A stretch of DNA of 46,676 nt, taken from positions 1 to 46,676 of the forward strand of contig JACQYT010000044.1 in NCBI GenBank assembly GCA_016208085.1, given 5' to 3'. Shown here in pieces: positions 14,442-23,302 of this stretch. How positions within the stretch are numbered: position 1 is the stretch's first letter; each line of letters starts with the position of its first letter. The position numbers and the translations under genes are program-made. The notes under the pieces are model-generated. The model saw nothing but the letters and a program-made list of their open reading frames with translations, did no database searches and had not been told where the DNA came from. Origin of the DNA: Elusimicrobiota bacterium (GTDB taxonomy: Bacteria; Elusimicrobiota; Elusimicrobia; Elusimicrobiales; UBA9959).

Positions 14442-17400
14442 TTATATCTGCGACGGTATCATCAGATAATCTTTAAGCTCGGCCACGGGCATCATTTCAC
14501 CGTCGAAAGCGTAGGCGTCGTAGCGGCTCTTTCCCTCCTCATTGGCGCCTTTATAGACGGCGTAAAGGTAGAGCCGGTCGGGGTCCGGACCGTTGTCGTA
14601 GACCAGCGCCGAACCTATGGCATCGGGGAGCGTCAGTTTGCGCTCAAAATGTATGTCGCGCCAGCCGCAGGTCTGGAACAGCCCTTCCAGAACCATGGGA
14701 TGAAACAGCAGTTTCGGCGTCTTGACGCGCCACAGAGCCGCCGAAGGCTTTTTAAAGACCGCCAGCGCCGAGTCCTTTTCAATAGCTAAGACCCCGTCCA
14801 ACACCCTGAAACTGGGGCCGTGGAAATAAGTTTTGTATATCTCTTCGGCCGTGACCTTATATCTGGCGTGTTTGGGCAGTTCCGGCTTCACCGCGGCGTC
14901 CCAGTAACCGCCTCTGGACCGGGATTCAAAGCGCGCCGTAAAGTGGGTCCTGGTGGAGCCCATTTTCACGCCTTTCGGACTCACGAAGTCCGACTCTATT
15001 TTAAGGTCATAGCCGTTCTTTAAAGCCGCCGCCTTTATTACCGCTTCAACGGGCTTGTTTCTCAGCAGTTTTACGGGTACGGCGAAGCGCAGGTTTTTAA
15101 GTTCCCTGGGAATTTCTCCGGAGACCGCCGCCGCCGCTTCGGCGAACGTCTCTATCCCCATGACTCCGGGCAGGTAGGGCGTGCCGTTGATGGCGTGATC
15201 GGCCAGAAAAGGGTCTTTTTCAAGCGATAATTCCTTTACGGCTTCAAGCTCCAGGCCTTTTACGCTTTTAACGGTGCGCTCGATGAAATGGAACTCGCAG
15301 CCGCCCGCGTTCGGAAATCCAGGGTCAAAGCGGAGCTGCTTATCCCAATCCAGTTTTCCGAGGCTTGCTGAAAGGATTATCTCGGGTATCCTGCCGTATA
15401 CCAGTTCGTCGGCCAGGGCGTTCATGCCCTCTTGCGGGTAGATGAAATCCAGCTCCTGCGATTTGAGGAAAGCTTCCACGCCGGGGCGTATGCCCATGCC
15501 GATGTCGGCATAAGCGGTCATGTCCACGCTGAAGGCCCTGATGCCCTTATTGGCCAGGCTTATGGCCAGTTTGGAGATATAGTCGGAAGCCGCCGCGTAA
15601 TCCGACTGGCCGAGATTGCCGTATTTCCCGGCTATCGAAGAGATCATGACCCAGAACCCTTTTTCCTTCACCACTCCCGATTTAAGCAGGTTTACCGCGC
15701 TTGCGGCTTTTGTGTTGAAGATAAGGAAGAATTCTTCCAGCGTTTTGTCCACCACAAGTTTGGAGCGCTCCAGCCCCGCGAAATGCACTGCCCCGTCCAG
15801 CGGCCCGAGGTCCGCCTTTATTTTAGCCGTTACGGAACCGAACAACTCGCGGTCGTTAAGGTCGCATTTATAGTAACTCACCTTCACGCCCAGAGTTTTC
15901 AACGTCTCTAGGCCCTTGTAAAGCCCGGCCGAGTCTTTAAGCCTGGTGAATTCCCGTTCGAGAACGGCGGGTGTCGGTTTGTCCAGTTTTTTCTTAAGCT
16001 CTTCCCACAGCGTGCCGGTCTTGTAGGCCTTCAGTTCTTCTTCGCTCATGGCGGCCCAGCGCGCGGAATTCTCGTTTAAGTCTATAACGTCGAGCAGCAC
16101 TATATGCGGCTGATGTTTTTGCGCCAGGATCCCGGCGAACAGCGCGCCCAGGCCCCTGCCGCCGCCGGTGATAAGGATTTTTTTGCCTTTTAGCGGGGTG
16201 TGTTCTTTGTCTTTCTCTAAGATTTCCGGTTTGGCGATAAGCGTGCATCTTTTGTTGTCGTCGTAGCCGGCCATAAGATGTTTGTCGGAATAAAGCAGCT
16301 CGTAGAAAGTCTTCTGCACAATGGTCTGGACAGACGCCCCGGGCTCGAAATCCAGCAGTTTGACCGTGGTTTTATCCAGCTCTTTCCTCAGGCAGAGCGT
16401 AATGCCGTGGATGGCGCCGTAGACGGGATCGTAGGCTTCCTTTGTCTTATAGCCGAAAGCGCCGTCGATCGCGGTGACCACGGCCAGGAACGTCGAGTGC
16501 CCTTCTTCCGGTTTGGCCAATCCGCCGTTGAAATATTTGCCGGCTAAAAAGAGCGGCATGGCGTAATGCTTTAGGTCTTCAAAGGCCTCGGTTTCCGCGT
16601 TCAGCTTTTTGGCCGCGCAGCCCAGCAGGTAAAACACGCCCTGCACTGCGTTTCCGTGGGTCCCGGCGAAATCCCTGACGGCTTTTTCCACGCAAACCAG
16701 GTCCGTATAATCCACCGTGAGAGTGTCTTTAAGTTTAGTTTTGGCCGAAGTGAAAACAAAAGATTCTATCCTGTGTTTGTTCAATTCCGCCCGGAAAGCC
16801 TTTATCAGGTCCAAGTCTTCGCCGAAGATCACAACCGGCCGCTTGGAGGACAGCTTCTTTATTATCTCGTTCTCAACCGGCGCCGGGATGACTGTCGGGA
16901 CATAACGGATATGGCGTGATGAAGGATGAGGGATGAGGGATGAGGGATGAGGGGCGGAAACCGGAGCCGGCTCCAAGGCCGGCTGGCTGACAGTTTCCGG
17001 CTTGTGGCTTGTGACCTGTGACTGGTGACCCGTTTCGTCCACGACGAAACGGATGCAGTGCCTGATAGTCGGGTAATCCTTAAGGGACAAGTTCTCCTTG
17101 CGCGGTATTCCATAATGTTCGCGCAGCGCGGCGAACAGCTCGGCCTGCTTGACGGTATCTATGCCGAGGTCAGCCTCCATGTCCAGGTCTATGTCCAGCA
17201 TATCCTTCGGATAGCCTGTTTTTTCGGCGATCATAGAAAGAATTTCAGCCTGGACCGCGTCTTCGGCGACGAGGGTTTGAGGGACGGAAACCGGTTGCGG
17301 TTTCTCTGCGGCAGCTTCCGGTTTGTGACTTGTGACCGGCAACTTGTGACTGGTTACTGGTGACTTGTAACCCGTTTCGTCCACGACGAAACGGATGCAG

Positions 17401-20400
17401 TGCCTGATAGTCGGGTAATCCTTAAGGGACAAGTTTTCTTTGCGCGGTATTCCGTAATGTTCGCGCAGCGCGGCGAACAGCTCGGCCTGCTTGACGGTAT
17501 CTATGCCGAGGTCCGCCTCCATGTCCAGGTCTATGTCCAGCATATCCTTCGGATAGCCTGTTTTTTCGGCGATCATAGAAAGAATTTCAGCCTGGACCGC
17601 GTCTTCGCCGACGAGGGTTTGAGGGACGGAAACCGGCTGCGGTTTCTCTGCGGCAGTTTCCGTTACTTCCGGTTTGTGACTTGTGACCTGTGACTTGTGA
17701 CCGGCAGCCGGCGGTTGGTAACTGGTGATTGGCACTGCGGGCGCGGCCGGGGCCGCCGCCAGCGCGGGTTCCCTGGCCGGGGCCGCAGGCTGTTTGCCGG
17801 CCATTTTTCTGTCCTGTATCCTCAGGGTGTTATGGACAATCTCCAGCTCCGGGTTTTCCTCGCCGGAGACGGCTTTAAGCCAATTCTGGTTTTTAAGCCG
17901 GTCCTCTATCCTGGGCTCGCCTTCCTTGTAGACGCGCTGCACGAACGACATGGCCATATGCGAACCGAAGCCCGCCGCGAACCTAAGCGCGTACTCAAAG
18001 TCGTATTTCCCGCCTTTTGACAGGTTGATGCCCGCAAGCTCCGGGTCCGGCTCTTTGTAGTTGGCTATCGGCGGTATTATGCCGGTATTCAGAGCGCGTA
18101 TCGCCACCACATCCTCTAGCGAGGCGCCCATGGTGTGGCCCGTGAAACCTTTTACGTTGCTGACGATCACTTTCCCGGCGTCGGGCCCGAAAGCTCTTTT
18201 CAAAGCTTTGACTTCGGCGGAGGCGCTTCCGCCCCTTGCCGGCGTATAGGTTTCATGCGACATGAACATGGTCCTGGCAGCAAAGTCCTTTTTGTCCAGG
18301 CCGTACATGGTTTCTATTTTTGTGATGAATTTTGCCATCACCTCCGCGACATGCTCGGTATCAAGCCGGCTCACGTGGTAGGCGCTGTTCGCCGATTCCG
18401 TGGCCAGGACTCTGGCAAGCGGCTTTATCCCTCTCGCACGGACAAGCGTTTCGTCCTCTATGACCATGCCTACCGCGCCGGAGCCGACTATAAGCCCGTC
18501 TCTTCTCAGATCGAACGGCAGCGCCGCCTCCGAAACATTCTCCCTTGTGGAGGCCGTGCCGGAGGCCAGGAAGCCTGGCAGGGTCCAGCCCTGTATGACC
18601 TCATTGGTAATGTCGTCGGCGGCTATTATCACGACCCTTTTTGCCCTGCCGGTCCTCAGCCAGCATTCGGCGGTATGCACCGCCTGGGTGGTGGAGGCGC
18701 AGGCCGCGCTTACGTGTATGGCCGGGCCTTTCGCGCCGATCCATTGCGCCAGCTGGCTGTCCGCGATGGGGATGACTTTCATCAGGAAATTCTGGCTGAA
18801 CGCGAACGCGTCCTTGTCGGAATCCGCGCGGTGGCCGCCGAAATTCTGCTCGACCCAAACCCTCAGGGTCTGCTTGTCTTTCGGAGATTCGATCTTGTTT
18901 ATCAGCGTGTCATAGACATTCCACATTTCAGAAGCGGATTTACCCCGGTGTTTGTAGTTGAAGTAGCCGGTCGCCTCGCGCAGCAGCGAATCCAGCACGG
19001 GGAAGGCTGAGGCGAAGATGACGCCCGTCTCGTCCGCCAGCGATGCCGGCAGGGCCCATTTTTCCGGCAGCCAGCCGCCGGTCGTGGTCTTTTTGTAGTA
19101 ATGGACCAGGGGAATGCCCGCGTCCTTCAGCGCCAGGATACCGGCCGCTATGGCCATTTCAAACGTGGCATCCAGGGCTTTGGCGATGTTATTGGGCAGG
19201 CCGAATTCTTTTTCTATGTCGAACCGGCCTTTCCTGGCGGAGAGCTTTATGACCTGGTCAGCGGAATCTATCTTTTCTATCCTGTGGTTGCCGGTGGGCG
19301 ATTTGACCACGCGGATGACATTTTTCTCTATCTGTTTTTCGCGCCATTCCTGCGGGAGCGGCTCTATCATGTTATGCCCGGCCAGGATCTCGTCTATATT
19401 GTGTTCGCGGAACATCCTGTCCCAGGTGCCGGGGGTGCCGGCGGCTATGCCGGAAACGGCTATATTGTTGAAGTTAAAGCCGTATTTTTCGGCGAAGGAT
19501 GGCAAGGCTGAAGGCTGAAGGCTGAGGGATGAAGGATGAGGGATGAGGGATGAGGAATGAGGAGCGGAAACCGGTGCGCTGTCGCTGTCGCCTCTCCCCT
19601 CTACCCTCTCCCCTCTACCCTGCTGTTGAAGCGCCCAGTTCAGATAATACGGATTAAAGAACCTGCCGCCGGCTTCGGGATATTTTCCGTTCCAGTTCAG
19701 CTCAAAGCCCAGCGCCATCAGGTTGGCCAGCAGATCGTTCAATTCGGTTATGCCGCCGCGCTTGGGATGGTTGGAGGCGAGCAGCGTGATGTCGGTTTTG
19801 TCTTTGAACGTGGCGGCGGCGAACGCGCTGAGCACGCGCTTCGGGCCGCATTCTATGAAGGTACGCACGCCGTCGGCGTACATGCGCTCCAGCTGCTTTA
19901 TGAATTCCACCGGGCTCGTCATCTGTTTGATCAAAAGGTCATAGATGCTTTTTTTGTCGCCGGGAAAATAATCGGCCGTGACGTTGGAGAGGATCGGTAT
20001 GTTCCAGGAGGCTATCGGTATATTCTCAAGGAACTTCCTGTAAGGCCCCATGGCCGGTTCTATGAAGGCGGAATGGAACGCGTGCGAAACCGGTATTTCC
20101 TGGGCCTGGGCGCCCATGGCGTTAAACATCCCCACGGCTTTTTCCACCGCTTTCCCGTCGCCCGCGATGACGGTCTGGAGCGGGCAGTTCTTGTTGGCGC
20201 AGATGACATAGCCTTTTATTTTTTTGAGTTCATGTTCCACCTTATCGGCGCCCAGGGCCACCGAAGCCATCTTTCCCGGGTCTTCTAATTTCACGCTGGC
20301 CATCTCTTTGGCGCGGCTTGTCACGGCCCTGAGGCCGTTCTCAAGAGTGAACACGCCCGCGGCGGTCGCGGCCGCATATTCGCCCAGGCTGTGGCCTATG

Positions 20401-22550
20401 ACCATATCCGGCTTTATGCCGAAAGAGGCCAGCAGGCGGAACATCGCCATATCGGCGGTCATGACCGCCGGCTGGGTCATCTGGGTCTGCTTGATGGCGG
20501 CTTCGCGATTGGCAAGCTCTTCTTTGGATTCGCCCGGTTTGGACCAGAGCGTGTCGGTAAGCGTTACGCCTATCATCTTGTGCAGTATCCGGTCGGCCTC
20601 GTTGAAAGTCTCCTGGACCTCGGCGTATTTGGCGGCTAAATCGCGCATCATGTCCACGTACTGCGATCCCTGTCCGGGGAACAGGAAACCTATCTTGGCG
20701 GCATGCCGGGTCTTTTTAAAGGTGTAAACGCCTTTCATCTTGAAATTAAGCGGCGGTTTCACCCAGGTTTCGGCTTTAGCGTTTTGCTTGAGAAAATCTA
20801 TTTTATCCTTAAGGTCCGCCGGGGATTTCGCGACTATGGACGCGCCCCACTCTTCAAACGGTTTGGCGTTGAGAGGCTGGGCGAAAAAGGACAGCGGATA
20901 GACGTCGGGCCAGCGGCTTATGGCGGACCCGGAAAGCGACCGGCCCAGGTCCATCACGGCCTGCGGCGCGGGCGCCGTAAAAGTGACGGCCTCTCCCTGA
21001 AGCCCGGCGAACGGCGTCTTCGGATTTTCAACGACCGCCTGGGGAAAGGCTGAAGGCTGCCCGCCAAACAGCCCGGCGGGTCCGCCTCCGGCGGAAAGGC
21101 TAAAGGCTGAAGAAACTGCCGCGCTGTCTTGCTGTCTCGCTGTCTCGCTGTCTTGCTGTCCCACATATTCTTCCATCAGCACGTGGAAGTTCGTGCCGCC
21201 GAAACCGAAAGACGATACATTGGCCCTTCTTATGCCGCCGGTCTCCCAGGGCTCGGCTTTGGTAATGACCTTGAAAATATTTCGGTCTATGGCCGGATTC
21301 AGCTTTATGCAGTTTATGGAGGTCGGGAGCGTCTTGTGGTAAAGGGCCAGGGCGGTTTTTACTACGCCGACCGCGCCGGCGGCCGCCTTCGTATGGCCTA
21401 TCTGCGACTTGATAGCGGTGAGCCCTATTTTTTTGGAGCCCTTCAAATGGGGTCTGAAAACTTCTTTCAGCACTTCCACTTCGGCTCCGTCGCCCACCCT
21501 GGTGGCGGTGCCGTGGGCTTCTATCAGGTCCACGTCTCCCGGAGTGTAATCCACCTGGGCGAAAGCGTTCTCTATGGCCAGCTTCTGGCCTTTGGGATTC
21601 GGGGCGGTGATGCCCTTGCCTTTTCCGTCGGAGGAAGCGCCCACCGAATTTATCAGCGCGTAGATCCTGTCGCCGTCCCGGACCGCGTCCGAATATCTTT
21701 TAAGGATATACACGGCCACGGCTTCCGCCATCACGAAGCCGTTCGCCCGCTCGTCGAAGGTCCAGGAGCCGTCGGGCGAAAGCGCGCCTATTTTGCAGAA
21801 TTTGACGTAAGCGGGAGCCGACATCATCTCGTCGGCCCCGCCGGTCACGGCCAGATCAAACTTGCCGGCCCGCAGCCCCAGCGCCGCGTAATCCAGCGCC
21901 GCCAGCGAGGAGGCGCAGGCGGCGTCCACGGTCATATTGGGCCCGTTCAGATTGAATACGTTGGCTATTCTGCCGGCCGTCACGTTTGAAAGCTCGCCGG
22001 GCATGGTGTCCTCGGTTATCTTAATGATGCCTTCATCCACGCTGTTTTCATATTCTTTTATGATGTCTTCGCGCTTATCCCGGGCCAGGGCCGAGAAGGT
22101 TTTGCCTTTGCGCATAAAGTCTGCGTTCAAATATTTGTAGACCCGCAGGTCGGTCAGCTCTTTGCGCATGGCGCCCATCGCGTTGCCGATCACAACGGCG
22201 GCGCGCGTGGCGTCAAAAGCTTTCTTATCATAACCGGAGTCTTCAAGCGCCATCCTGACGGTTTCTATGGTTATCTGCTGCAGGCGGGAAATCTGGGTAG
22301 CGATCTGCGGCGGTATCTTGTACTTAATGGAGTTAAAAGCAAAATCTTTAATGAAGCCGCCTATCTTGGAATAGGTCTTGTCAGCGGCTTTCCTGTCTTC
22401 CGAATAATAGAGTTGCCAGTCCCAGCGGTCTTTGGGAACCTCGCTGAGGCAATTTTTGCCGTCCAGCACGTTCTGCCAGAACTGGTCTTTATTGCCGGCT
22501 TCCGGGGCCGTTATGCCCAGACCTATTATCGCTATTTTCTCATTGTTCAT
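14442..22550 (-). CDS. Iterative PKS / PUFA-synthase-like megasynthase, KS-AT-KS-ACP-ACP-KR-DH
   Basis: 2702-residue cytosolic multienzyme from ATG 22548-22550, preceded by GAGG (the frame is open 26 codons further, but that N-terminus is not family-like). KS1 (about 3-465) has Cys212, His346 (EAHGTATR) and His386 (GHTKAAAG). The AT (about 620-930) has FPGQGSQ, Ser721 in GHSLGEY and HAFH at 823-826, the malonyl signature. KS2 (about 1040-1560) keeps Cys1284, His1432 and His1472, but its first His motif is HETYT rather than HGTGT. Two ACPs follow, with LGIDTVKQ placing Thr1685 and Thr1799 at the usual Ser. KR has TGGGRGLG (from Thr2128), Ser2305 and Tyr2318. A C-terminal hot-dog dehydratase has His2452 in DHAINGTPYLPG. 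No enoylreductase is present. It resembles PfaA and secondary-lipid synthases. Product unknown. Confidence 0.92.
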   Translation of the reverse strand: MNNEKIAIIGLGITAPEAGNKDQFWQNVLDGKNCLSEVPKDRWDWQLYYSEDRKAADKTYSKIGGFIKDFAFNSIKYKIPPQIATQISRLQQITIETVRMALEDSGYDKKAFDATRAAVVIGNAMGAMRKELTDLRVYKYLNADFMRKGKTFSALARDKREDIIKEYENSVDEGIIKITEDTMPGELSNVTAGRIANVFNLNGPNMTVDAACASSLAALDYAALGLRAGKFDLAVTGGADEMMSAPAYVKFCKIGALSPDGSWTFDERANGFVMAEAVAVYILKRYSDAVRDGDRIYALINSVGASSDGKGKGITAPNPKGQKLAIENAFAQVDYTPGDVDLIEAHGTATRVGDGAEVEVLKEVFRPHLKGSKKIGLTAIKSQIGHTKAAAGAVGVVKTALALYHKTLPTSINCIKLNPAIDRNIFKVITKAEPWETGGIRRANVSSFGFGGTNFHVLMEEYVGQQDSETARQQDSAAVSSAFSLSAGGGPAGLFGGQPSAFPQAVVENPKTPFAGLQGEAVTFTAPAPQAVMDLGRSLSGSAISRWPDVYPLSFFAQPLNAKPFEEWGASIVAKSPADLKDKIDFLKQNAKAETWVKPPLNFKMKGVYTFKKTRHAAKIGFLFPGQGSQYVDMMRDLAAKYAEVQETFNEADRILHKMIGVTLTDTLWSKPGESKEELANREAAIKQTQMTQPAVMTADMAMFRLLASFGIKPDMVIGHSLGEYAAATAAGVFTLENGLRAVTSRAKEMASVKLEDPGKMASVALGADKVEHELKKIKGYVICANKNCPLQTVIAGDGKAVEKAVGMFNAMGAQAQEIPVSHAFHSAFIEPAMGPYRKFLENIPIASWNIPILSNVTADYFPGDKKSIYDLLIKQMTSPVEFIKQLERMYADGVRTFIECGPKRVLSAFAAATFKDKTDITLLASNHPKRGGITELNDLLANLMALGFELNWNGKYPEAGGRFFNPYYLNWALQQQGRGERVEGRGDSDSAPVSAPHSSSLIPHPSSLSLQPSALPSFAEKYGFNFNNIAVSGIAAGTPGTWDRMFREHNIDEILAGHNMIEPLPQEWREKQIEKNVIRVVKSPTGNHRIEKIDSADQVIKLSARKGRFDIEKEFGLPNNIAKALDATFEMAIAAGILALKDAGIPLVHYYKKTTTGGWLPEKWALPASLADETGVIFASAFPVLDSLLREATGYFNYKHRGKSASEMWNVYDTLINKIESPKDKQTLRVWVEQNFGGHRADSDKDAFAFSQNFLMKVIPIADSQLAQWIGAKGPAIHVSAACASTTQAVHTAECWLRTGRAKRVVIIAADDITNEVIQGWTLPGFLASGTASTRENVSEAALPFDLRRDGLIVGSGAVGMVIEDETLVRARGIKPLARVLATESANSAYHVSRLDTEHVAEVMAKFITKIETMYGLDKKDFAARTMFMSHETYTPARGGSASAEVKALKRAFGPDAGKVIVSNVKGFTGHTMGASLEDVVAIRALNTGIIPPIANYKEPDPELAGINLSKGGKYDFEYALRFAAGFGSHMAMSFVQRVYKEGEPRIEDRLKNQNWLKAVSGEENPELEIVHNTLRIQDRKMAGKQPAAPAREPALAAAPAAPAVPITSYQPPAAGHKSQVTSHKPEVTETAAEKPQPVSVPQTLVGEDAVQAEILSMIAEKTGYPKDMLDIDLDMEADLGIDTVKQAELFAALREHYGIPRKENLSLKDYPTIRHCIRFVVDETGYKSPVTSHKLPVTSHKPEAAAEKPQPVSVPQTLVAEDAVQAEILSMIAEKTGYPKDMLDIDLDMEADLGIDTVKQAELFAALREHYGIPRKENLSLKDYPTIRHCIRFVVDETGHQSQVTSHKPETVSQPALEPAPVSAPHPSSLIPHPSSRHIRYVPTVIPAPVENEIIKKLSSKRPVVIFGEDLDLIKAFRAELNKHRIESFVFTSAKTKLKDTLTVDYTDLVCVEKAVRDFAGTHGNAVQGVFYLLGCAAKKLNAETEAFEDLKHYAMPLFLAGKYFNGGLAKPEEGHSTFLAVVTAIDGAFGYKTKEAYDPVYGAIHGITLCLRKELDKTTVKLLDFEPGASVQTIVQKTFYELLYSDKHLMAGYDDNKRCTLIAKPEILEKDKEHTPLKGKKILITGGGRGLGALFAGILAQKHQPHIVLLDVIDLNENSARWAAMSEEELKAYKTGTLWEELKKKLDKPTPAVLEREFTRLKDSAGLYKGLETLKTLGVKVSYYKCDLNDRELFGSVTAKIKADLGPLDGAVHFAGLERSKLVVDKTLEEFFLIFNTKAASAVNLLKSGVVKEKGFWVMISSIAGKYGNLGQSDYAAASDYISKLAISLANKGIRAFSVDMTAYADIGMGIRPGVEAFLKSQELDFIYPQEGMNALADELVYGRIPEIILSASLGKLDWDKQLRFDPGFPNAGGCEFHFIERTVKSVKGLELEAVKELSLEKDPFLADHAINGTPYLPGVMGIETFAEAAAAVSGEIPRELKNLRFAVPVKLLRNKPVEAVIKAAALKNGYDLKIESDFVSPKGVKMGSTRTHFTARFESRSRGGYWDAAVKPELPKHARYKVTAEEIYKTYFHGPSFRVLDGVLAIEKDSALAVFKKPSAALWRVKTPKLLFHPMVLEGLFQTCGWRDIHFERKLTLPDAIGSALVYDNGPDPDRLYLYAVYKGANEEGKSRYDAYAFDGEMMPVAELKDYLMIPSQI
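16918..17030. repeat. Word-array repeats in the ACP2-KR linker of the megasynthase
   Basis: The inter-domain linker is encoded by GATGAGG words (GGATGAGGGATGAGGGATGA at 16924 onward) and then by GTGACTTGTGACC-type words (16999-17030). In translation these give PHPSSLIPHPSS and VTSHK. The same words form intergenic hairpins elsewhere (38657-38752, 39768-39898). Confidence 0.85.
17031..17664 (-). repeat. 342-bp tandem duplication encoding the two ACP domains
   Basis: The segments 17031-17322 and 17373-17664 are offset by exactly 342 bases and differ at only a handful of positions, many of them synonymous. Each encodes a complete ACP from the SMIAEKTGYPKD region through IRHCIRFVVDETG, with LGIDTVKQ at the attachment site. 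The near identity points to a very recent in-frame duplication or ongoing gene conversion. Confidence 0.95.
19500..19622. repeat. Word-array repeats in the AT-KS2 linker of the megasynthase
   Basis: GGCTGAAGGCTGAGG and GGATGAGGGATGAGG words are followed by CCCCTCTACCCTCT words. All are read in frame by the megasynthase as a Ser/Pro/His-rich linker (for example SSLIPHPSSLSLQPSAL) and RGERVEGRGDS. The two word types also occur in unrelated intergenic hairpins (2029-2105, 39768-39898). Confidence 0.85.
21040..21163. repeat. Word-array repeats in the KS1-AT linker of the megasynthase
   Basis: Contains GGCTGAAGGCTG and GGCTAAAGGCTGAAG words, then five copies of a TTGCTGTC/TCGCTGTC 8-mer (about 21124-21161). 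They encode GQQDSETARQQDS and SSAFSLSAG in the linker after KS1. Confidence 0.8.
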
Positions 22551-22627
22551 CGTATTTAGCCTCGCTGTGGAATATACCGGTGAAAAAGTAAGGGGAGCTA
22601 CGCGGGATAAAAACTTCGCATATAGCA

Positions 22628-22656
22628 ATTATATTAAATGGCCGCCGGAAACACAA
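22628..22656 (-). promoter_or_regulatory. Candidate megasynthase promoter
   Basis: On the minus strand, TATAAT (22628-22633) has TTGTGT (22651-22656) 17 bases upstream. The -10 is perfect, the -35 only a 3/6 match. It would give a leader of about 70 bases before the preferred ATG at 22550, consistent with rejecting the longer open frame. Confidence 0.4.
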
Positions 22657-22748
22657 ACAAAAAGGGCCGGATATGCGGTTGCAAGTCTGTGAAAAAAGTT
22701 TGCGGCGGGCTTTACATTTGCTTTGTAGTCGCAGAGCTTGTTCTGCCT

Positions 22749-22800
22749 GTAGCGGGCGGATTTATCCGCCAGGAAAGAGTCGCATAAATGCGACCGCTAC
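22749..22800. repeat. REP-like GTAGCGG palindrome, copy 3
   Basis: Starts GTAGCGGGCGGATTTATCCG and ends GTCGCATAAATGCGACCGCT followed by AC. Two internal hairpins (GGCGGATTTATCCGCC and GTCGCATAAATGCGAC) are nested between GTAGCGG and CCGCTAC ends. Confidence 0.88.
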
Positions 22801-22911
22801 GGGGAAAAGAGGCAAAGCAAGCTTTGCTACTACACGCGAAACGCAGCCGCAGGACTTCCATGACATGCCTTTTCGTAAATACAAAACAGAATTAGCGGTT
22901 TAATTCCCAGT

Positions 22912-23271
22912 CTACGGTGCCACCTGAAGCGGATTCTGAATAATCCAGGATTCCCAGGCTTTAAGCCACTCCTTCTTTTCGAATGGAGAGGGGTCGTTTG
23001 GTTCCTTGGCCGGAATGCCTGAGATTGCTCGAAGGGCGCGTGCAGTTTTCACTCGAATTTCTACCGGGGCGGCGGGCGCCCTGAACGCCCTGAGCAAATC
23101 CGCGAAATAGGCGCGAAGGCCCGGAAGATTATTCCGCGATGATGCACTGTGCCGGATCGCACCTAAGCAAAACCGTCCGGAAGGCGAGGCTTGCATAGCG
23201 CCGAGCCTGAGGAGCGGAAGGGCGGGCACGGTGTGCCAGACACTGGTTTTGCGTGGCAAGCCGGCGTACAA
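22912..23271 (-). CDS. Hypothetical protein, possible HEAT-repeat remnant
   Basis: Open frame of 119 codons with no recognised full-length family. The C-terminal half (VKTARALRAISGIPA then EKKEWLKAWESWIIQNP) looks like the last HEAT repeat plus a trailing Trp-rich segment seen at the end of some HEAT-repeat proteins. The N-terminal half is Cys/Arg/Pro-rich and reads like non-coding DNA. It may be the decayed 3' end of a larger gene, or not a gene. It ends 361 bases upstream of the megasynthase and starts 31 bases downstream of proC. Confidence 0.35.
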   Translation of the reverse strand: MYAGLPRKTSVWHTVPALPLLRLGAMQASPSGRFCLGAIRHSASSRNNLPGLRAYFADLLRAFRAPAAPVEIRVKTARALRAISGIPAKEPNDPSPFEKKEWLKAWESWIIQNPLQVAP

Positions 23272-23302
23272 GCCCCCGCCAATTGTTTAACCGGTATTTG
23301 GT

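Larger units (their letters stand above)
22551..22911. other. Intergenic region upstream of the megasynthase
   Basis: About 360 bases without a convincing gene. It holds the candidate promoter (22628-22656) and REP-like palindrome 22749-22800. A further imperfect inverted match, GCTTTACATTTGCTTTG against CAAAGCAAGCTTTGC, flanks the palindrome. Nothing else was recognised. Confidence 0.6.

Noticed and set aside
18135-19010. 291-codon plus-strand frame inside the megasynthase KS2
   Set aside because: Shadow of the KS2 region, no recognisable protein pattern, no ribosome site.
21129-21989. 286-codon plus-strand frame inside the megasynthase
   Set aside because: Shadow of KS1. Composition is Arg/Gly/Tyr-rich with no motif, and it overlaps catalytic residues of the real gene.
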